64,000 nt of DNA from Acetoanaerobium noterae (GTDB taxonomy: Bacteria; Bacillota; Clostridia; Peptostreptococcales; Filifactoraceae), in assembly GCF_900168025.1 (NCBI RefSeq), contig NZ_FUYN01000002.1, positions 150,343-214,342 on the forward strand, read 5' to 3'. Both the position numbers and the translations under genes were made by a program. A model generated the notes under the pieces. The model was not told where the DNA came from. It ran no database searches and was given only the letters and a program-made list of their open reading frames with translations. Positions 8,897 to 19,590 of the stretch are shown piece after piece (position 1 is the stretch's first letter; every line of letters starts with the position of its first letter).

Positions 8897-10963
8897 GTGA
8901 TTAAGAATTTAGGTAAAAGAAAGCTTTCTATAAAGCAAGAGGTTTTTTATCTTGGCGTTGTTTTTTCACTGGTTACCTTACTTTTGTTTGGTGGCATACT
9001 TTGCACGAGCATTTATTACATGCAAGTAAATCATGCAAAGCAAGCACTTCACGATTCAAACTACCATATGGCTATGATAGCTAAAAATCAAAGCAGAGCC
9101 ATATCAAATACACTTCAGGTGCTTTCAAACAATCCAGATGTAAGAACTGCTGGCTTAAGTGATGACGAAGCTTTAGTTTCAAAGGTGCGCTCACTTTATA
9201 GAGATTACTATAATTCAGATAAGAATATAATGTACATTTACTCTGGCTACGAAAATGGCAGGATAATCATAGATAACTGGGCATCACCACCAGAGTTTGA
9301 TCCTAGAGAGAGACCTTGGTACAAACATGCAACGGATATAAAAGAAAATAAAGTAGTTCTAGGAAGAGCTTATCAAGATGCAAGCACTAAGCAGTGGCTT
9401 GTTTCTTCGAGTACTCCGCTGTATGGTATGGACGGAGAGTTTGTAGGCGTGCTTTCTATTGATAGAACAGTTGAAAATATGAGCAGTATTATAAATGAAA
9501 AAAATCTATACAAAAGCCAATATAGCTTTATTATAGATGGATATGGGAAAATCTTAGTTCACCCTAATCAAAATATGATTCAAAAGACTTTTTCATATTT
9601 TGGAGCTGAAGTGCCGTCGCTTAGTGGAGAAATCAACTTTGATGAGGGCGGAGAACCGTCATGGGCTTTTTACAGCGCTTTAGGAGACAGCGAATGGTAT
9701 TTAGTTACCATAGTAAACAAGCACGAGGTACTGCTTCCTCTATATCAGACTATATTTATTCTAGCTGTGATTAGCATTATCATTGCACTGATGTTGGGAG
9801 CTTTTCAAAGTAGAGTTCTAAATACTAGACTTGGAAGGCCGCTTATAGTGCTAGGAAACAGAATAAGAAAGATATCAAATGGAGAGAATCTAGAAAAGCT
9901 CAAATATTATCATTCAAATCATGAGATAGTTGAGATAGCACAAAACATTGAAAAGCTAGCAAGCATTGCTGTTAAGGACAAGGAAGAAAAGCTGAAAACC
10001 ATACTATTTTCAGTTGCAGATGGAGTAATAGCAACGGATAGAAAAGGGATAGTCGAGTTTGTAAATCCGGTAGCAAAGGCACATATAAATAGATTGGAAG
10101 ATAGGATTGTAGGCAGAAAAATAGAAGAGATTTTCGACATATATAGTGAAACTGATAACTGCAAGGTGGCTGTAGGGCTTCCTAAATCATGGAGCGAAAA
10201 TCAATATTACAATAAGGAATACTATGCCAAAATGAGAACTCAAAGTGGAGCAGAGATTCCAATAGAGTACAGCATTTCGCCTATTAAGGATTCGAAATCC
10301 AAAATAACGGGTATGGTTATAGTGTTTAGGGACTATACAGTGAAGAAGAAAAAACAGGAAAAGATAGAGTATATGAGCTATCATGATCCACTTACTGGCA
10401 TCTATAACAGAAGATATTTTGATGAACAGATAATTGAGCTAGACAAAGAGGAGAATCTTCCACTTACCATAATATATGCTGATATAAATGGACTTAAGCT
10501 TGCCAATGATTTAAAAGGCCACGCAACTGGAGACAAGCTAATAAAGCTTGCTGCGAGCAGTATAAAAAAAGAGCTAAGAACAAATGATATTTTCTCTAGA
10601 ATAGGAGGAGATGAGTTTGGAATAGTTCTTCCTCAAACTGGTGCTGAGGCTGCTGGACTTTTGATAGAGAGAATAAGAGCAAGTCTAGAGGATAAAAAGG
10701 TTGAAGGAATCTCCCTTTCCATATCCTTTGGCTATGCTACAAAATATAAGCCAGAGGAGAAGATAAGCAGTATAATTACTGATTCAGACAGCAATATGTA
10801 CAGTAATAAAATAACAGAAAGTGCAATCTTTAAGAAAAATACTATAATAGATTTTAGAAATGCCCTAGAAAATAAGCATTCAATGACACTTGAGGATAAG
10901 CTTAGAACAAAGAAAATTTGTGATGTAGCTATGATTGAAATGGGTATTAAAGGAGATGAGTAG
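8897..10963 (+). CDS. Membrane Cache-PAS-GGDEF diguanylate cyclase
   Basis: 688 residues. Two membrane segments (about 18-42, 290-310) bracket a dCache sensory region with the FDPRERPWYKHA motif typical of that fold. A PAS domain (about 365-485) and a GGDEF domain (about 490-650) with intact IGGDEF (569-574) follow, so c-di-GMP synthesis is likely. GTG start with a strong GGGAGGGGG 6 nt upstream. Follows the GGDEF-EAL gene closely and is followed, with a 1-nt gap or slight overlap, by a small membrane protein gene. Confidence 0.92.
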   Translation: MIKNLGKRKLSIKQEVFYLGVVFSLVTLLLFGGILCTSIYYMQVNHAKQALHDSNYHMAMIAKNQSRAISNTLQVLSNNPDVRTAGLSDDEALVSKVRSLYRDYYNSDKNIMYIYSGYENGRIIIDNWASPPEFDPRERPWYKHATDIKENKVVLGRAYQDASTKQWLVSSSTPLYGMDGEFVGVLSIDRTVENMSSIINEKNLYKSQYSFIIDGYGKILVHPNQNMIQKTFSYFGAEVPSLSGEINFDEGGEPSWAFYSALGDSEWYLVTIVNKHEVLLPLYQTIFILAVISIIIALMLGAFQSRVLNTRLGRPLIVLGNRIRKISNGENLEKLKYYHSNHEIVEIAQNIEKLASIAVKDKEEKLKTILFSVADGVIATDRKGIVEFVNPVAKAHINRLEDRIVGRKIEEIFDIYSETDNCKVAVGLPKSWSENQYYNKEYYAKMRTQSGAEIPIEYSISPIKDSKSKITGMVIVFRDYTVKKKKQEKIEYMSYHDPLTGIYNRRYFDEQIIELDKEENLPLTIIYADINGLKLANDLKGHATGDKLIKLAASSIKKELRTNDIFSRIGGDEFGIVLPQTGAEAAGLLIERIRASLEDKKVEGISLSISFGYATKYKPEEKISSIITDSDSNMYSNKITESAIFKKNTIIDFRNALENKHSMTLEDKLRTKKICDVAMIEMGIKGDE

Positions 10964-10964
10964 C

Positions 10965-11195
10965 TTGAAAAGAATAATACCTATAGTTATAACGATAGTA
11001 GTTTGCGTATATTTATTTGTATATGCGGTAATGACATTAAAGGGGATGAGCCTTTCTGAACCACTTGGAATAAAGCTATTTATGCTGTCTATAGGAGCGA
11101 TATCCATAGGAGTTATGTTTGCTATGGTTATAGCTTTATTTAGAAGGCTAAGAGAAATTAAGGAGGAAGAGGACGATGATATTAGTAAATACTGA
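10965..11195 (+). CDS. Small two-helix membrane protein
   Basis: About 76 residues, not recognised. Two hydrophobic helices (about residues 4-23 and 34-58) are followed by a short charged tail rich in Glu and Asp. The frame is open from 10935. TTG 10965 is preferred because AAGGAG lies 9 nt upstream (10950-10955), whereas ATG 10956 abuts it. It lies between a diguanylate cyclase and a YbjQ-type gene, overlapping the latter by 20 nt, so the three are probably one transcript. Confidence 0.65.
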   Translation: MKRIIPIVITIVVCVYLFVYAVMTLKGMSLSEPLGIKLFMLSIGAISIGVMFAMVIALFRRLREIKEEEDDDISKY

Positions 11196-11493
11196 TTATA
11201 TAACTGGCAAGGAACTAGAAATGCTTTCACTTGTAAAGGGCTCTACCATTAGGTCTAAGCATGTCGGAAGTGACATAATGAACAGCTTAAAGACTTTGGT
11301 TGGTGGAGAGCTGGATTCATATACTGAAATGATGAATGAAGCTAGAGCTATAGCAACAAAGAGAATGGTAGAAGAAGCATATAATCTGGGGGCTGATGCT
11401 GTTGTTAATATTAGATATGCATCAAGTGCAGTTATGCAAGGAGCTGCAGAGGTCATAGCCTATGGAACCGCAGTAAAATTCATCAATAAATAG
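11176..11493 (+). CDS. YbjQ/UPF0145 family protein
   Basis: 105 residues matching the YbjQ fold: IITGKELEML-like start, central RSKHVGSDIMNSLKTLVGG and GADAVVNIRYAS near the end. Members form small oligomeric cytoplasmic proteins sometimes called heavy-metal-binding, but the biochemical role is not established. ATG start after AGGAGG-like sequence; the first codons overlap the end of the small membrane protein gene, consistent with translational coupling. Confidence 0.85.
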   Translation: MILVNTDYITGKELEMLSLVKGSTIRSKHVGSDIMNSLKTLVGGELDSYTEMMNEARAIATKRMVEEAYNLGADAVVNIRYASSAVMQGAAEVIAYGTAVKFINK

Positions 11494-11507
11494 TTAGGGG
11501 ATAATAA

Positions 11508-12374
11508 ATGAGATATGAAGGAACGGTATATAGGCCACCTAGCGAGGCGAGGAGCTTAATCGTACAGGTGACTATAGGATGTGCTCACAATAGATGTACA
11601 TTTTGCAGTATGTATAAAGATAAGCAGTTTAGAATAAGAGAGCTAGAAGAAGTATTTGAGGATTTGGAATCTGCTAGATTAGTTTATCCTAAAGTAAAAA
11701 GGGTGTTTTTGGCAGATGGAGACGCTCTGGTACTTCCTACTGATAAGCTTATTGCTATTTTGGACAAAATAAATGAGCTTTTCCCTGAGCGCGAGAGGAT
11801 AAGTGCCTATGCAACTCCGCAGGACATAATGAGAAAGAGTAATGAAGACCTAGCGCTATTAAAAGAAAAAGGTCTGCTAATGCTATACATGGGTATAGAA
11901 TCAGGCGATGATACTATTTTGCAAAAGATAGATAAAGGGGTAGCCAGCGCCGACATGCTAGAAGCTGGAAAGAAAGCTAAAGAAGCTGGGCTTATTCTCT
12001 CTGTCACTATGATATCAGGACTAGGCGGCCCTAGAGGCTCGGCAGCTCATGCAATAGGATGTGCAAGGATAGTAAATGAAATGCAGCCAGAATATGCATC
12101 CTTTCTTACTCTTATGCTAGAGGAAGGTACAAAGCTCTATGAAGATTATCAAAGTGGAGAATTTTTACTTCTTGAGCCTAGAGCAGTTCTTTTAGAGCTT
12201 AGATTATTTATACAAAATACTAATCTTAAAAACTGCATATTCAGAGCTAACCATGCCTCTAATTACGTAGCTCTTGCAGGGACACTAGGCGCAGATAAAC
12301 AAAGACTGTTAAATGAAATAGATACTGCCCTAAAGGAAGACGATTTTAAACCCGAGTATTTAAGAGGTCTGTAA
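11508..12374 (+). CDS. Radical SAM protein (COG1032-like)
   Basis: 288 residues. The cluster-binding cysteines lie in CAHNRCTFCSMYKD (C25, C30, C33), a CX4CX2C spacing rather than the common CX3CX2C. Downstream GIESGDD and the SVTMISGLGG strand fit the radical SAM half-barrel. Substrate unknown; no second Fe-S or B12 domain is present. Starts 15 nt after the YbjQ gene with GGGGAT as a modest binding site and ends just before a strong terminator. Confidence 0.88.
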   Translation: MRYEGTVYRPPSEARSLIVQVTIGCAHNRCTFCSMYKDKQFRIRELEEVFEDLESARLVYPKVKRVFLADGDALVLPTDKLIAILDKINELFPERERISAYATPQDIMRKSNEDLALLKEKGLLMLYMGIESGDDTILQKIDKGVASADMLEAGKKAKEAGLILSVTMISGLGGPRGSAAHAIGCARIVNEMQPEYASFLTLMLEEGTKLYEDYQSGEFLLLEPRAVLLELRLFIQNTNLKNCIFRANHASNYVALAGTLGADKQRLLNEIDTALKEDDFKPEYLRGL

Positions 12375-12380
12375 ATATAA

Positions 12381-12433
12381 AAAAGGATTGCCAGAATAAA
12401 GAACATAGTTCTCTATGGCAATCCTTTTTTTAT
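12381..12433. terminator. Strong terminator between convergent genes
   Basis: AAAGGATTGCCA ... TGGCAATCCTTT stem with seven T on the plus side and an A-tract on the other, serving the radical SAM gene and possibly the ABC-F gene. Confidence 0.85.
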
Positions 12434-12496
12434 ACTTAGAAAACTGAATATTTTCTTAAGTATTAAGTTTTACTTATGTTTTTTAAGTTAATTCAG

Positions 12497-14107
<1,611 letters not shown>

Positions 14108-14181
14108 TTAATTTACACACAGATTCCATTTTAACATATATAATGGATAAAATAAACAAATTTACACCCATATAGGAAAGT

Positions 14182-14321
14182 TTTTCCACAATTTTGGAAG
14201 TTTTTGTTGTGGATATGTTGATAAAATAGTGTATAATATCTGTGGATAAGTGGATAACATTGTGCAAAAGTCCAATTTTAGCCACTGATTTAACAAGAAT
14301 TTTATATTTTTCTGTGGATAT
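14182..14321. promoter_or_regulatory. Cluster of six DnaA-box-like 9-mers
   Basis: Intergenic region 14081-14399 contains one perfect box (TGTGGATAA, 14241-14249, reverse of TTATCCACA). Five more have a single mismatch: 14182-14190 (forward), 14208-14216, 14216-14224, 14249-14257 and 14313-14321 (all reverse). Five of six share orientation. No dnaA, dnaN or other origin genes are adjacent, so this looks like a non-origin DnaA-binding cluster or DnaA-controlled promoter region. Binding itself is inference. Confidence 0.55.
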
Positions 14322-14399
14322 GAATTTAAAAGTAAAATATAGCAATATATTGTTATAAATGATAAAATAAATTTTATGTTAATTTTAAGGAGACAATTT

Positions 14400-15635
14400 A
14401 TGAAGAAAGATTTTATAGAATTAGGGATTACAAATGAACTTAGCGAAAGACTTTTACAGCTTAGAATAGATACGCCTACTCAGGTACAGGTCAAATCCAT
14501 TCCATATATATTAGAGGGAAGGGACGTAATAGCTCAGGCTCAAACTGGAACGGGAAAAACCCTTGCTTTTTTACTTCCGATATTGGAAAAAATCGATGTG
14601 GACTCAGAGGATACTCAGGCACTTATTATTTCGCCAACTAGAGAGCTTGCAATCCAAATCAGTGAAGAGGCTCAAAAGCTGATATCCGTAAAAGGCATCA
14701 ATATCCTATCTGCCTATGGTGGACAGGATGTAGAAAAGCAGCTTAACAAATTAAAGAAAAATATTCCACTTGTTGTGGGCACACCAGGAAGAATCCTTGA
14801 TTTAATTAGAAGAGAAAGTCTAGACCTTAGCAAGCTAAAGATGCTGGTACTAGATGAGGCTGACCAGATGCTTCACATGGGATTTTTGGATGAAGTGGAT
14901 GCGATATTTTCTTACACTCCATCAGAAAAACAAGTGATGTGCTTTTCAGCTACCTTTAATAAAGAAGTAAAAAAATTAGCCAGGACTTATATGAATGAGC
15001 CTCATTATGTGAGTGTAAAAGGACAAAATGTAACGCTTGACGAGATAGATCAGATTATAGTCCACACTACGGACAGAAAAAAGCAAGAAGCTCTATGTGA
15101 GATGATTGATACTCAGCAGCCATTTATGGCAATAGTTTTCTGCCGTACTAAAAGAAGAGTAACTGCTCTTTATGAAGACCTTTCTCAAAAAGGCTATAAC
15201 TGTGACCAGCTTCACGGAGATTTAAGCCAAGCTAAGCGTGAAAAGGTCATGAAGGATTTTAGAAACGCCAAGATTCAGCTTCTTATAGCTACAGATGTTG
15301 CGGCTAGAGGAATAGATGTAGATGGAATCACTCATATCTACAACTACGATATGGTACTTGATACTGACACCTACATCCACAGAATAGGAAGAACAGGAAG
15401 GGCTGGAGAAAAGGGCACAGCAGTGACCTTTGTAACGCCAAAGCACAATGCATCACTTGAAAAGCTAGAAGGGGATATCAAGGCAGATGTAAAAAAGATA
15501 GAAATGCATAAGGCAGTAAAGCATGAGGATAGTAAAGCAAAGCCTAAGGCAAAGAAAAAGCCATCATTTGATGACTTTTTAAAGAAGAATTCAAAGAAAA
15601 ATTCAAGACATAAAGGAAGAGCTCCTAAAAGATAA
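14400..15635 (+). CDS. DEAD-box RNA helicase, CshA-type
   Basis: 411 residues. ATP-dependent RNA helicase with all motifs: Q motif (FIELGITNEL...TPTQVQ), AQTGTGKT, PTRELA, TPGR, DEAD, SAT, and in the second domain GIDVD and HRIGRTGR. A short Lys/Arg-rich tail (last ~40 residues) probably binds RNA. No DbpA-type RNA-binding domain is present. ATG 14400 has AAGGAG 7 nt upstream and is preferred over ATG 14376. Likely roles are cold adaptation, ribosome assembly or mRNA decay. Its upstream region carries the DnaA-box-like cluster. Confidence 0.9.
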   Translation: MKKDFIELGITNELSERLLQLRIDTPTQVQVKSIPYILEGRDVIAQAQTGTGKTLAFLLPILEKIDVDSEDTQALIISPTRELAIQISEEAQKLISVKGINILSAYGGQDVEKQLNKLKKNIPLVVGTPGRILDLIRRESLDLSKLKMLVLDEADQMLHMGFLDEVDAIFSYTPSEKQVMCFSATFNKEVKKLARTYMNEPHYVSVKGQNVTLDEIDQIIVHTTDRKKQEALCEMIDTQQPFMAIVFCRTKRRVTALYEDLSQKGYNCDQLHGDLSQAKREKVMKDFRNAKIQLLIATDVAARGIDVDGITHIYNYDMVLDTDTYIHRIGRTGRAGEKGTAVTFVTPKHNASLEKLEGDIKADVKKIEMHKAVKHEDSKAKPKAKKKPSFDDFLKKNSKKNSRHKGRAPKR

Positions 15636-15637
15636 GG

Positions 15638-16159
15638 CTAATTTTTCTTTTGTTTTAAATAATCTTTTTTGAGTATTGCCATGATGAAGATAGAGTCGTA
15701 TTTTCCATTGTGAAATACAGCTTCTCTTAGAAGACCCTCCTGAGCAAAGCCAAGGTATTTATAAAGGCTTTGAGCAGAGTAGTTGTATTCTTTGACATCT
15801 AGCCATACTCTATTAGCACCTAGTGTATCAAAGGCATAGGCAAGTAGCAGTTTAATACTGTCACGGCCGAAGCCTTTATTTTTTTGGGATACTGCGATTC
15901 TCATTAGCTCTATGCTCTTATGAGGACTGAGAACTCCTGCCACTATCATATAGCCAGCAGGCTCACTTGTATCTTTATCTTCTATTAATAGATGAAGGAT
16001 ATCTGGATTTTCCATAGCAGCCTTGTGCTGGTCATAGGTCCACTGAAATACATAAGGGGAATTGCTAGGGTCGCTCTCTGTTTTCATAATGTAGTCTATA
16101 TCGCTTTCTAAAGAAGCTCTGACTCTTACTATGTCGTTTTCTAATAGTAGGTTTTGCAC
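15638..16159 (-). CDS. GNAT acetyltransferase, RimJ/RimL-like
   Basis: 173 residues of the GNAT fold: VSQKNKGFGRDSIKLLLAYAF is the acetyl-CoA pyrophosphate-loop region, followed by RVWLDVKEYNYSAQSLYKYLGF, typical of RimJ/RimL N-acetyltransferases that modify ribosomal proteins or small amines. GTG start with GGAGG upstream. Ends 2 nt from the convergent helicase gene. Substrate unknown. Confidence 0.82.
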   Translation of the reverse strand: MQNLLLENDIVRVRASLESDIDYIMKTESDPSNSPYVFQWTYDQHKAAMENPDILHLLIEDKDTSEPAGYMIVAGVLSPHKSIELMRIAVSQKNKGFGRDSIKLLLAYAFDTLGANRVWLDVKEYNYSAQSLYKYLGFAQEGLLREAVFHNGKYDSIFIMAILKKDYLKQKKN

Positions 16160-16253
16160 AATACATCGCCTCCATGACCTTTTAGTATTTTACATAAATA
16201 TTGTATCATATAATTACAGTCAGGAAGCGACAAGAAAATTACATAAGGGCTTA

Positions 16254-17450
16254 CTAAGCAGCAAGCTCAAGCTCTTCAAATATTTCGGACAATGTTTCTA
16301 TGAGCAAATCTATTTCACTAGTTCCTATTATAAGAGGTGGAATAAATCTGAGCACATTTGTGGCAGTGCAGTTTATAAGGAAACCTTTGTACAAAGCTTT
16401 TTGAACTACAGCTGCTCCAGGTATGCTAAGCTCAAGTCCAAGCATAAGACCGTGGCCACGCACAGCTTTTACTACTGAATATTTTTGAGACAGATATTGA
16501 AGCTTTAATTTAAAATATTCGCCGATTTTTTCAGCATTTTCAGCAAGCTCATCACCTAGGATTGTCTCAAGTGTGGCAACACCTGCGGCGCAAGCTAAAG
16601 GATTTCCGCCAAAGGTACTGCCATGGTCTCCACTTTGAAAAGCATCTGCCACTTCTACTTTAGCTATTACAGCTCCTATAGCACATCCACCCGCAAGACC
16701 TTTTGCCACTGTCATGATGTCTGGGGTGATATCGTGATGCTGGTAGCCAAATAATTTCCCTGTTCTGCCCATGCCTGTTTGAATTTCATCAGCTATGAGA
16801 AGAACATCATTTTGCTTGCAAAGTTCAGATACATTCTTGATAAAGTCGCTATCTACTGGAGTTATTCCGCCTTCACCTTGGATGGGCTCAAAAATAACAG
16901 CGCAGGTATTTTTTGTTAGGACCTGCTTAAATGAATCTATATCATTGAACTTTGCAAACTTAAAGCCTTCTGGATGAGGACCAAAGCCTTCCTTGTATTT
17001 GGGATTGTCTGTTAGGTTAAGCGTCGCTAAGGTTCTGCCATGAAATGAGCCTGTCATAGCTATGACTTCATTTTTTTGGATACCATATTTTCTGTAGGCA
17101 TATTTTCTAGCTAGCTTTACAGCCCCTTCGTTTGCTTCTGCACCAGAGTTACAGAAAAAAGCTTTGCCATCGAAGGAGTTTTCTACGAGCAGTTTTGCTA
17201 GCTTGACTTGAGTATCTATCCAGAAATAATTGGATATGTGAATCAGCTTCTGACTTTGGGCAGCTATTGCGTCATTTAGTTTTTTGTTGTTATAGCCGAG
17301 GATGTTTACAGCTACTCCTCCAAGAAAATCTATATATTCTCTTTGATTGTAGTCATATACTCTGCAGCCTTCCCCATGGCTAAAGCTTATTGGAAATCTG
17401 CCGTAGTTTGACATTAGATATTTTTGACCTTCATATATTATATTTTGCAT
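16254..17450 (-). CDS. argD: Acetylornithine aminotransferase
   Basis: 398 residues. PLP enzyme converting N-acetylglutamate semialdehyde to N-acetylornithine. Visible features: FCNSGAEANEGAVKLAR, FHGRTLATL, EPIQGEGG, LIADEIQTGMGRTGK, the PLP lysine in TVAKGLAGG, and GDHGSTFGGNPLAC. The frame is open to 17561, but ATG 17450 preceded by AAAAGGAG fits known ArgD lengths and the upstream residues look non-coding. Last gene of the argG-H-C-J-B-D operon; starts 23 nt after argB. Confidence 0.95.
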   Translation of the reverse strand: MQNIIYEGQKYLMSNYGRFPISFSHGEGCRVYDYNQREYIDFLGGVAVNILGYNNKKLNDAIAAQSQKLIHISNYFWIDTQVKLAKLLVENSFDGKAFFCNSGAEANEGAVKLARKYAYRKYGIQKNEVIAMTGSFHGRTLATLNLTDNPKYKEGFGPHPEGFKFAKFNDIDSFKQVLTKNTCAVIFEPIQGEGGITPVDSDFIKNVSELCKQNDVLLIADEIQTGMGRTGKLFGYQHHDITPDIMTVAKGLAGGCAIGAVIAKVEVADAFQSGDHGSTFGGNPLACAAGVATLETILGDELAENAEKIGEYFKLKLQYLSQKYSVVKAVRGHGLMLGLELSIPGAAVVQKALYKGFLINCTATNVLRFIPPLIIGTSEIDLLIETLSEIFEELELAA

Positions 17451-17473
17451 GAATACAGCTCCTTTTATATTTT

Positions 17474-18334
17474 TTATGCAGTTATCATTGTGCCGATACC
17501 AGTGTCTGTGAATACCTCCAGCAAAATGGAGTGAAATTGTCTGCCGTCGATTATATGGCATTTTTCTACGCCGTTACTTACAGCATTGAGACAGCAGAAC
17601 ATTTTAGGAATCATTCCACCTTTGATTATTCCTTTTTTTATGTAGGAATAGGCTTCGTTGATATTAAGTGCAGATATTACAGTGTTTGGATCTTGATGGT
17701 TTTCAAGCACACCGGCTACGTCTGTTATAAGAATTAGTTTTTTAGCATTTAGGCTTATAGCTATTTTCCCTGCGACTTCATCAGCATTTATATTGTAGCT
17801 TTCTCCGGTTTCACCTATTCCTATAGGTGAAATTACTGGCACATAGCCTTTTTCTATCACAGATAGGATAAGCTCTGGATTGATGCTAGTGATTTCGCCG
17901 ACTAATCCCAGCTCCTCGCTTTTTTGCTTGGCTTTTATTATATTTCCGTCTTTTCCGCTAAGCCCAAGAGCTTTGATGTCGTGATTGCTAAATAGAGAGA
18001 CTATCTCAGGTGCTATTTTACCTGTTAGTACCATTTCAGTGATTTTCATAGTCTCTTCATCTGTAACTCTAAGACCATTTATAAATTCTGGTTTTTTCTT
18101 GTAAAGAGTCATTAGTTCATTTATTTCAGGCCCTCCTCCATGCACTATCACAGGGTTTATTCCTATGTACTTAAGAAGAGCAATATCTCTAATTACGCAT
18201 TCCTTGAGCTGATTGTTAATCATAGCGTTGCCACCGTATTTTATTACTACTATCTGTTTATGAAAGGTTTTGATATAGGATAGACTCTCAAGCAGTACAT
18301 GAGCTTTCTGCTGAGGAGTAAGCTGATTTACCAT
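17474..18334 (-). CDS. argB: Acetylglutamate kinase
   Basis: 286 residues. Phosphorylates N-acetylglutamate, the second arginine-pathway step. Family motifs: VIKYGGNAM, NPVIVHGGGPEIN, LRVTDEETM, NINADEVAGKIA and KGGMIPK. Length is typical. An N-terminal helix is present, as in arginine-sensitive hexameric enzymes, so feedback inhibition is possible but not proven. Strong GGAGG before the ATG; 12 nt after argJ. Confidence 0.95.
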   Translation of the reverse strand: MVNQLTPQQKAHVLLESLSYIKTFHKQIVVIKYGGNAMINNQLKECVIRDIALLKYIGINPVIVHGGGPEINELMTLYKKKPEFINGLRVTDEETMKITEMVLTGKIAPEIVSLFSNHDIKALGLSGKDGNIIKAKQKSEELGLVGEITSINPELILSVIEKGYVPVISPIGIGETGESYNINADEVAGKIAISLNAKKLILITDVAGVLENHQDPNTVISALNINEAYSYIKKGIIKGGMIPKMFCCLNAVSNGVEKCHIIDGRQFHSILLEVFTDTGIGTMITA

Positions 18335-18346
18335 GAATTTTTCCTC

Positions 18347-19573
18347 CTAACTTATATGGCTAGAGTTTATTTTTACATAATCATGTGATAGGTCACAGCC
18401 CCAAGCGATAGAGTTTTGACTGCCTGTTTTGAAGTCTACAAGGATAGTTATATTTCTCTCTTTGAGAAGTTTTTTTGCTGATTCCTTGCAAAATATAGTA
18501 CTTTGACCATTTTCTACTATTTTTATGGTTTCTTTATTATCTCCTACAAGGCTGATTTCTAATTTATCCACATCAAACTGAGCTCCTGAGTAGCCTATAC
18601 TGCAGAGAATTCTGCCCCAATTGCTCTCTTCGCCAAATAGTGAAGTTTTGACAAGATTAGAGGTCAAAATAGATTTTGCAGCGAGCTTGGCTGAAGCCAG
18701 AGTGTTGCTGTTAACAACTTGCACCTCTATAAATTTTGTAGCTCCTTCTCCATCAGCAACTATTGATTTTGCTAGGTATTCATTTACAAAGGCAAAGGCA
18801 TTTGCAAAGCTTTGTACTTCTGGATGATTTGCATTTAGCTCATTATTACAAGCCTTGCCATTAGCCATAACAGCCACCATATCATTTGTGCTTGTATCAC
18901 CGTCTATGGATATCATATTGTAGGTTTTTTCAGTAGTGTCATTAAGAAGATATTTGAGATAAGCCTTATCTATATTAGCATCTGTAGTTATTATGCTGAG
19001 CATAGTTGCCATTTGAGGATGTATCATTCTAGAGCCTTTTGCCATGCCACCTATAGTTACGACTTTATTGTCTATAGTTACTTGCACAGCTATGGTTTTG
19101 AGGTGTGCATCTGTAGTTATTATGCCTTTGGCAGCTTCCTTGCTTCCGTTTGCTGATAGAGCCTCTGCGGCTTTAGTTATTCCTGATTTTATTTTATCCA
19201 TCTCAAGAGGTAGGCCAATCAGTCCAGTTGAAGATACAATTACATTTTGAGGAGCAATATTTAGAGCACTTGCTGTCACCGTAGCCATTTCGTAGGCATC
19301 ACTTAGCCCTTTTTGACCGGTACAGGCATTTGCATTGCCACTATTTATTACTATTGCTTGGATATTTTGGTCTTGGATATGAGATTTTGATAAAGTTACA
19401 GGAGCGGCGCAGGCTTTATTGGTAGTAAACATTGCCCAGCTATATGCAGGAACCTCGCTATATACTAGGCTAAGGTCGTTTTTTCCACTTTTTTTGACTC
19501 CACTGTGAATTCCGCTGGAAAGAAAGCCTTTTGGAGAGCTTACTCCTCCATCTATTACTATATATTTATTCAT
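18347..19573 (-). CDS. argJ: Bifunctional ornithine acetyltransferase / N-acetylglutamate synthase
   Basis: 408 residues. Transfers the acetyl group from acetylornithine to glutamate, allowing the acetyl cycle to run; may also use acetyl-CoA. The autocleavage site is visible as PQMATML, whose Thr becomes the nucleophile of the beta chain. KGSRMIHP and DGDTSTNDM are also conserved. ATG 19573 with AAAAGGAGGAG upstream is chosen over the longer frame start at 19600. No argA homologue is in the operon, consistent with a cyclic pathway. Starts 17 nt after argC. Confidence 0.95.
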   Translation of the reverse strand: MNKYIVIDGGVSSPKGFLSSGIHSGVKKSGKNDLSLVYSEVPAYSWAMFTTNKACAAPVTLSKSHIQDQNIQAIVINSGNANACTGQKGLSDAYEMATVTASALNIAPQNVIVSSTGLIGLPLEMDKIKSGITKAAEALSANGSKEAAKGIITTDAHLKTIAVQVTIDNKVVTIGGMAKGSRMIHPQMATMLSIITTDANIDKAYLKYLLNDTTEKTYNMISIDGDTSTNDMVAVMANGKACNNELNANHPEVQSFANAFAFVNEYLAKSIVADGEGATKFIEVQVVNSNTLASAKLAAKSILTSNLVKTSLFGEESNWGRILCSIGYSGAQFDVDKLEISLVGDNKETIKIVENGQSTIFCKESAKKLLKERNITILVDFKTGSQNSIAWGCDLSHDYVKINSSHIS

Positions 19574-19590
19574 AGGTATCTCCTCCTTTT

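Noticed and set aside
14182-14321. DnaA-box cluster as the chromosomal origin
   Set aside because: No dnaA, dnaN, recF or gyr genes nearby and no clear DNA-unwinding element; treated as a non-origin cluster.
17451-17561. N-terminal extension of ArgD
   Set aside because: The residues overlap the end of argB in another frame and look non-coding; ATG 17450 has a good RBS.
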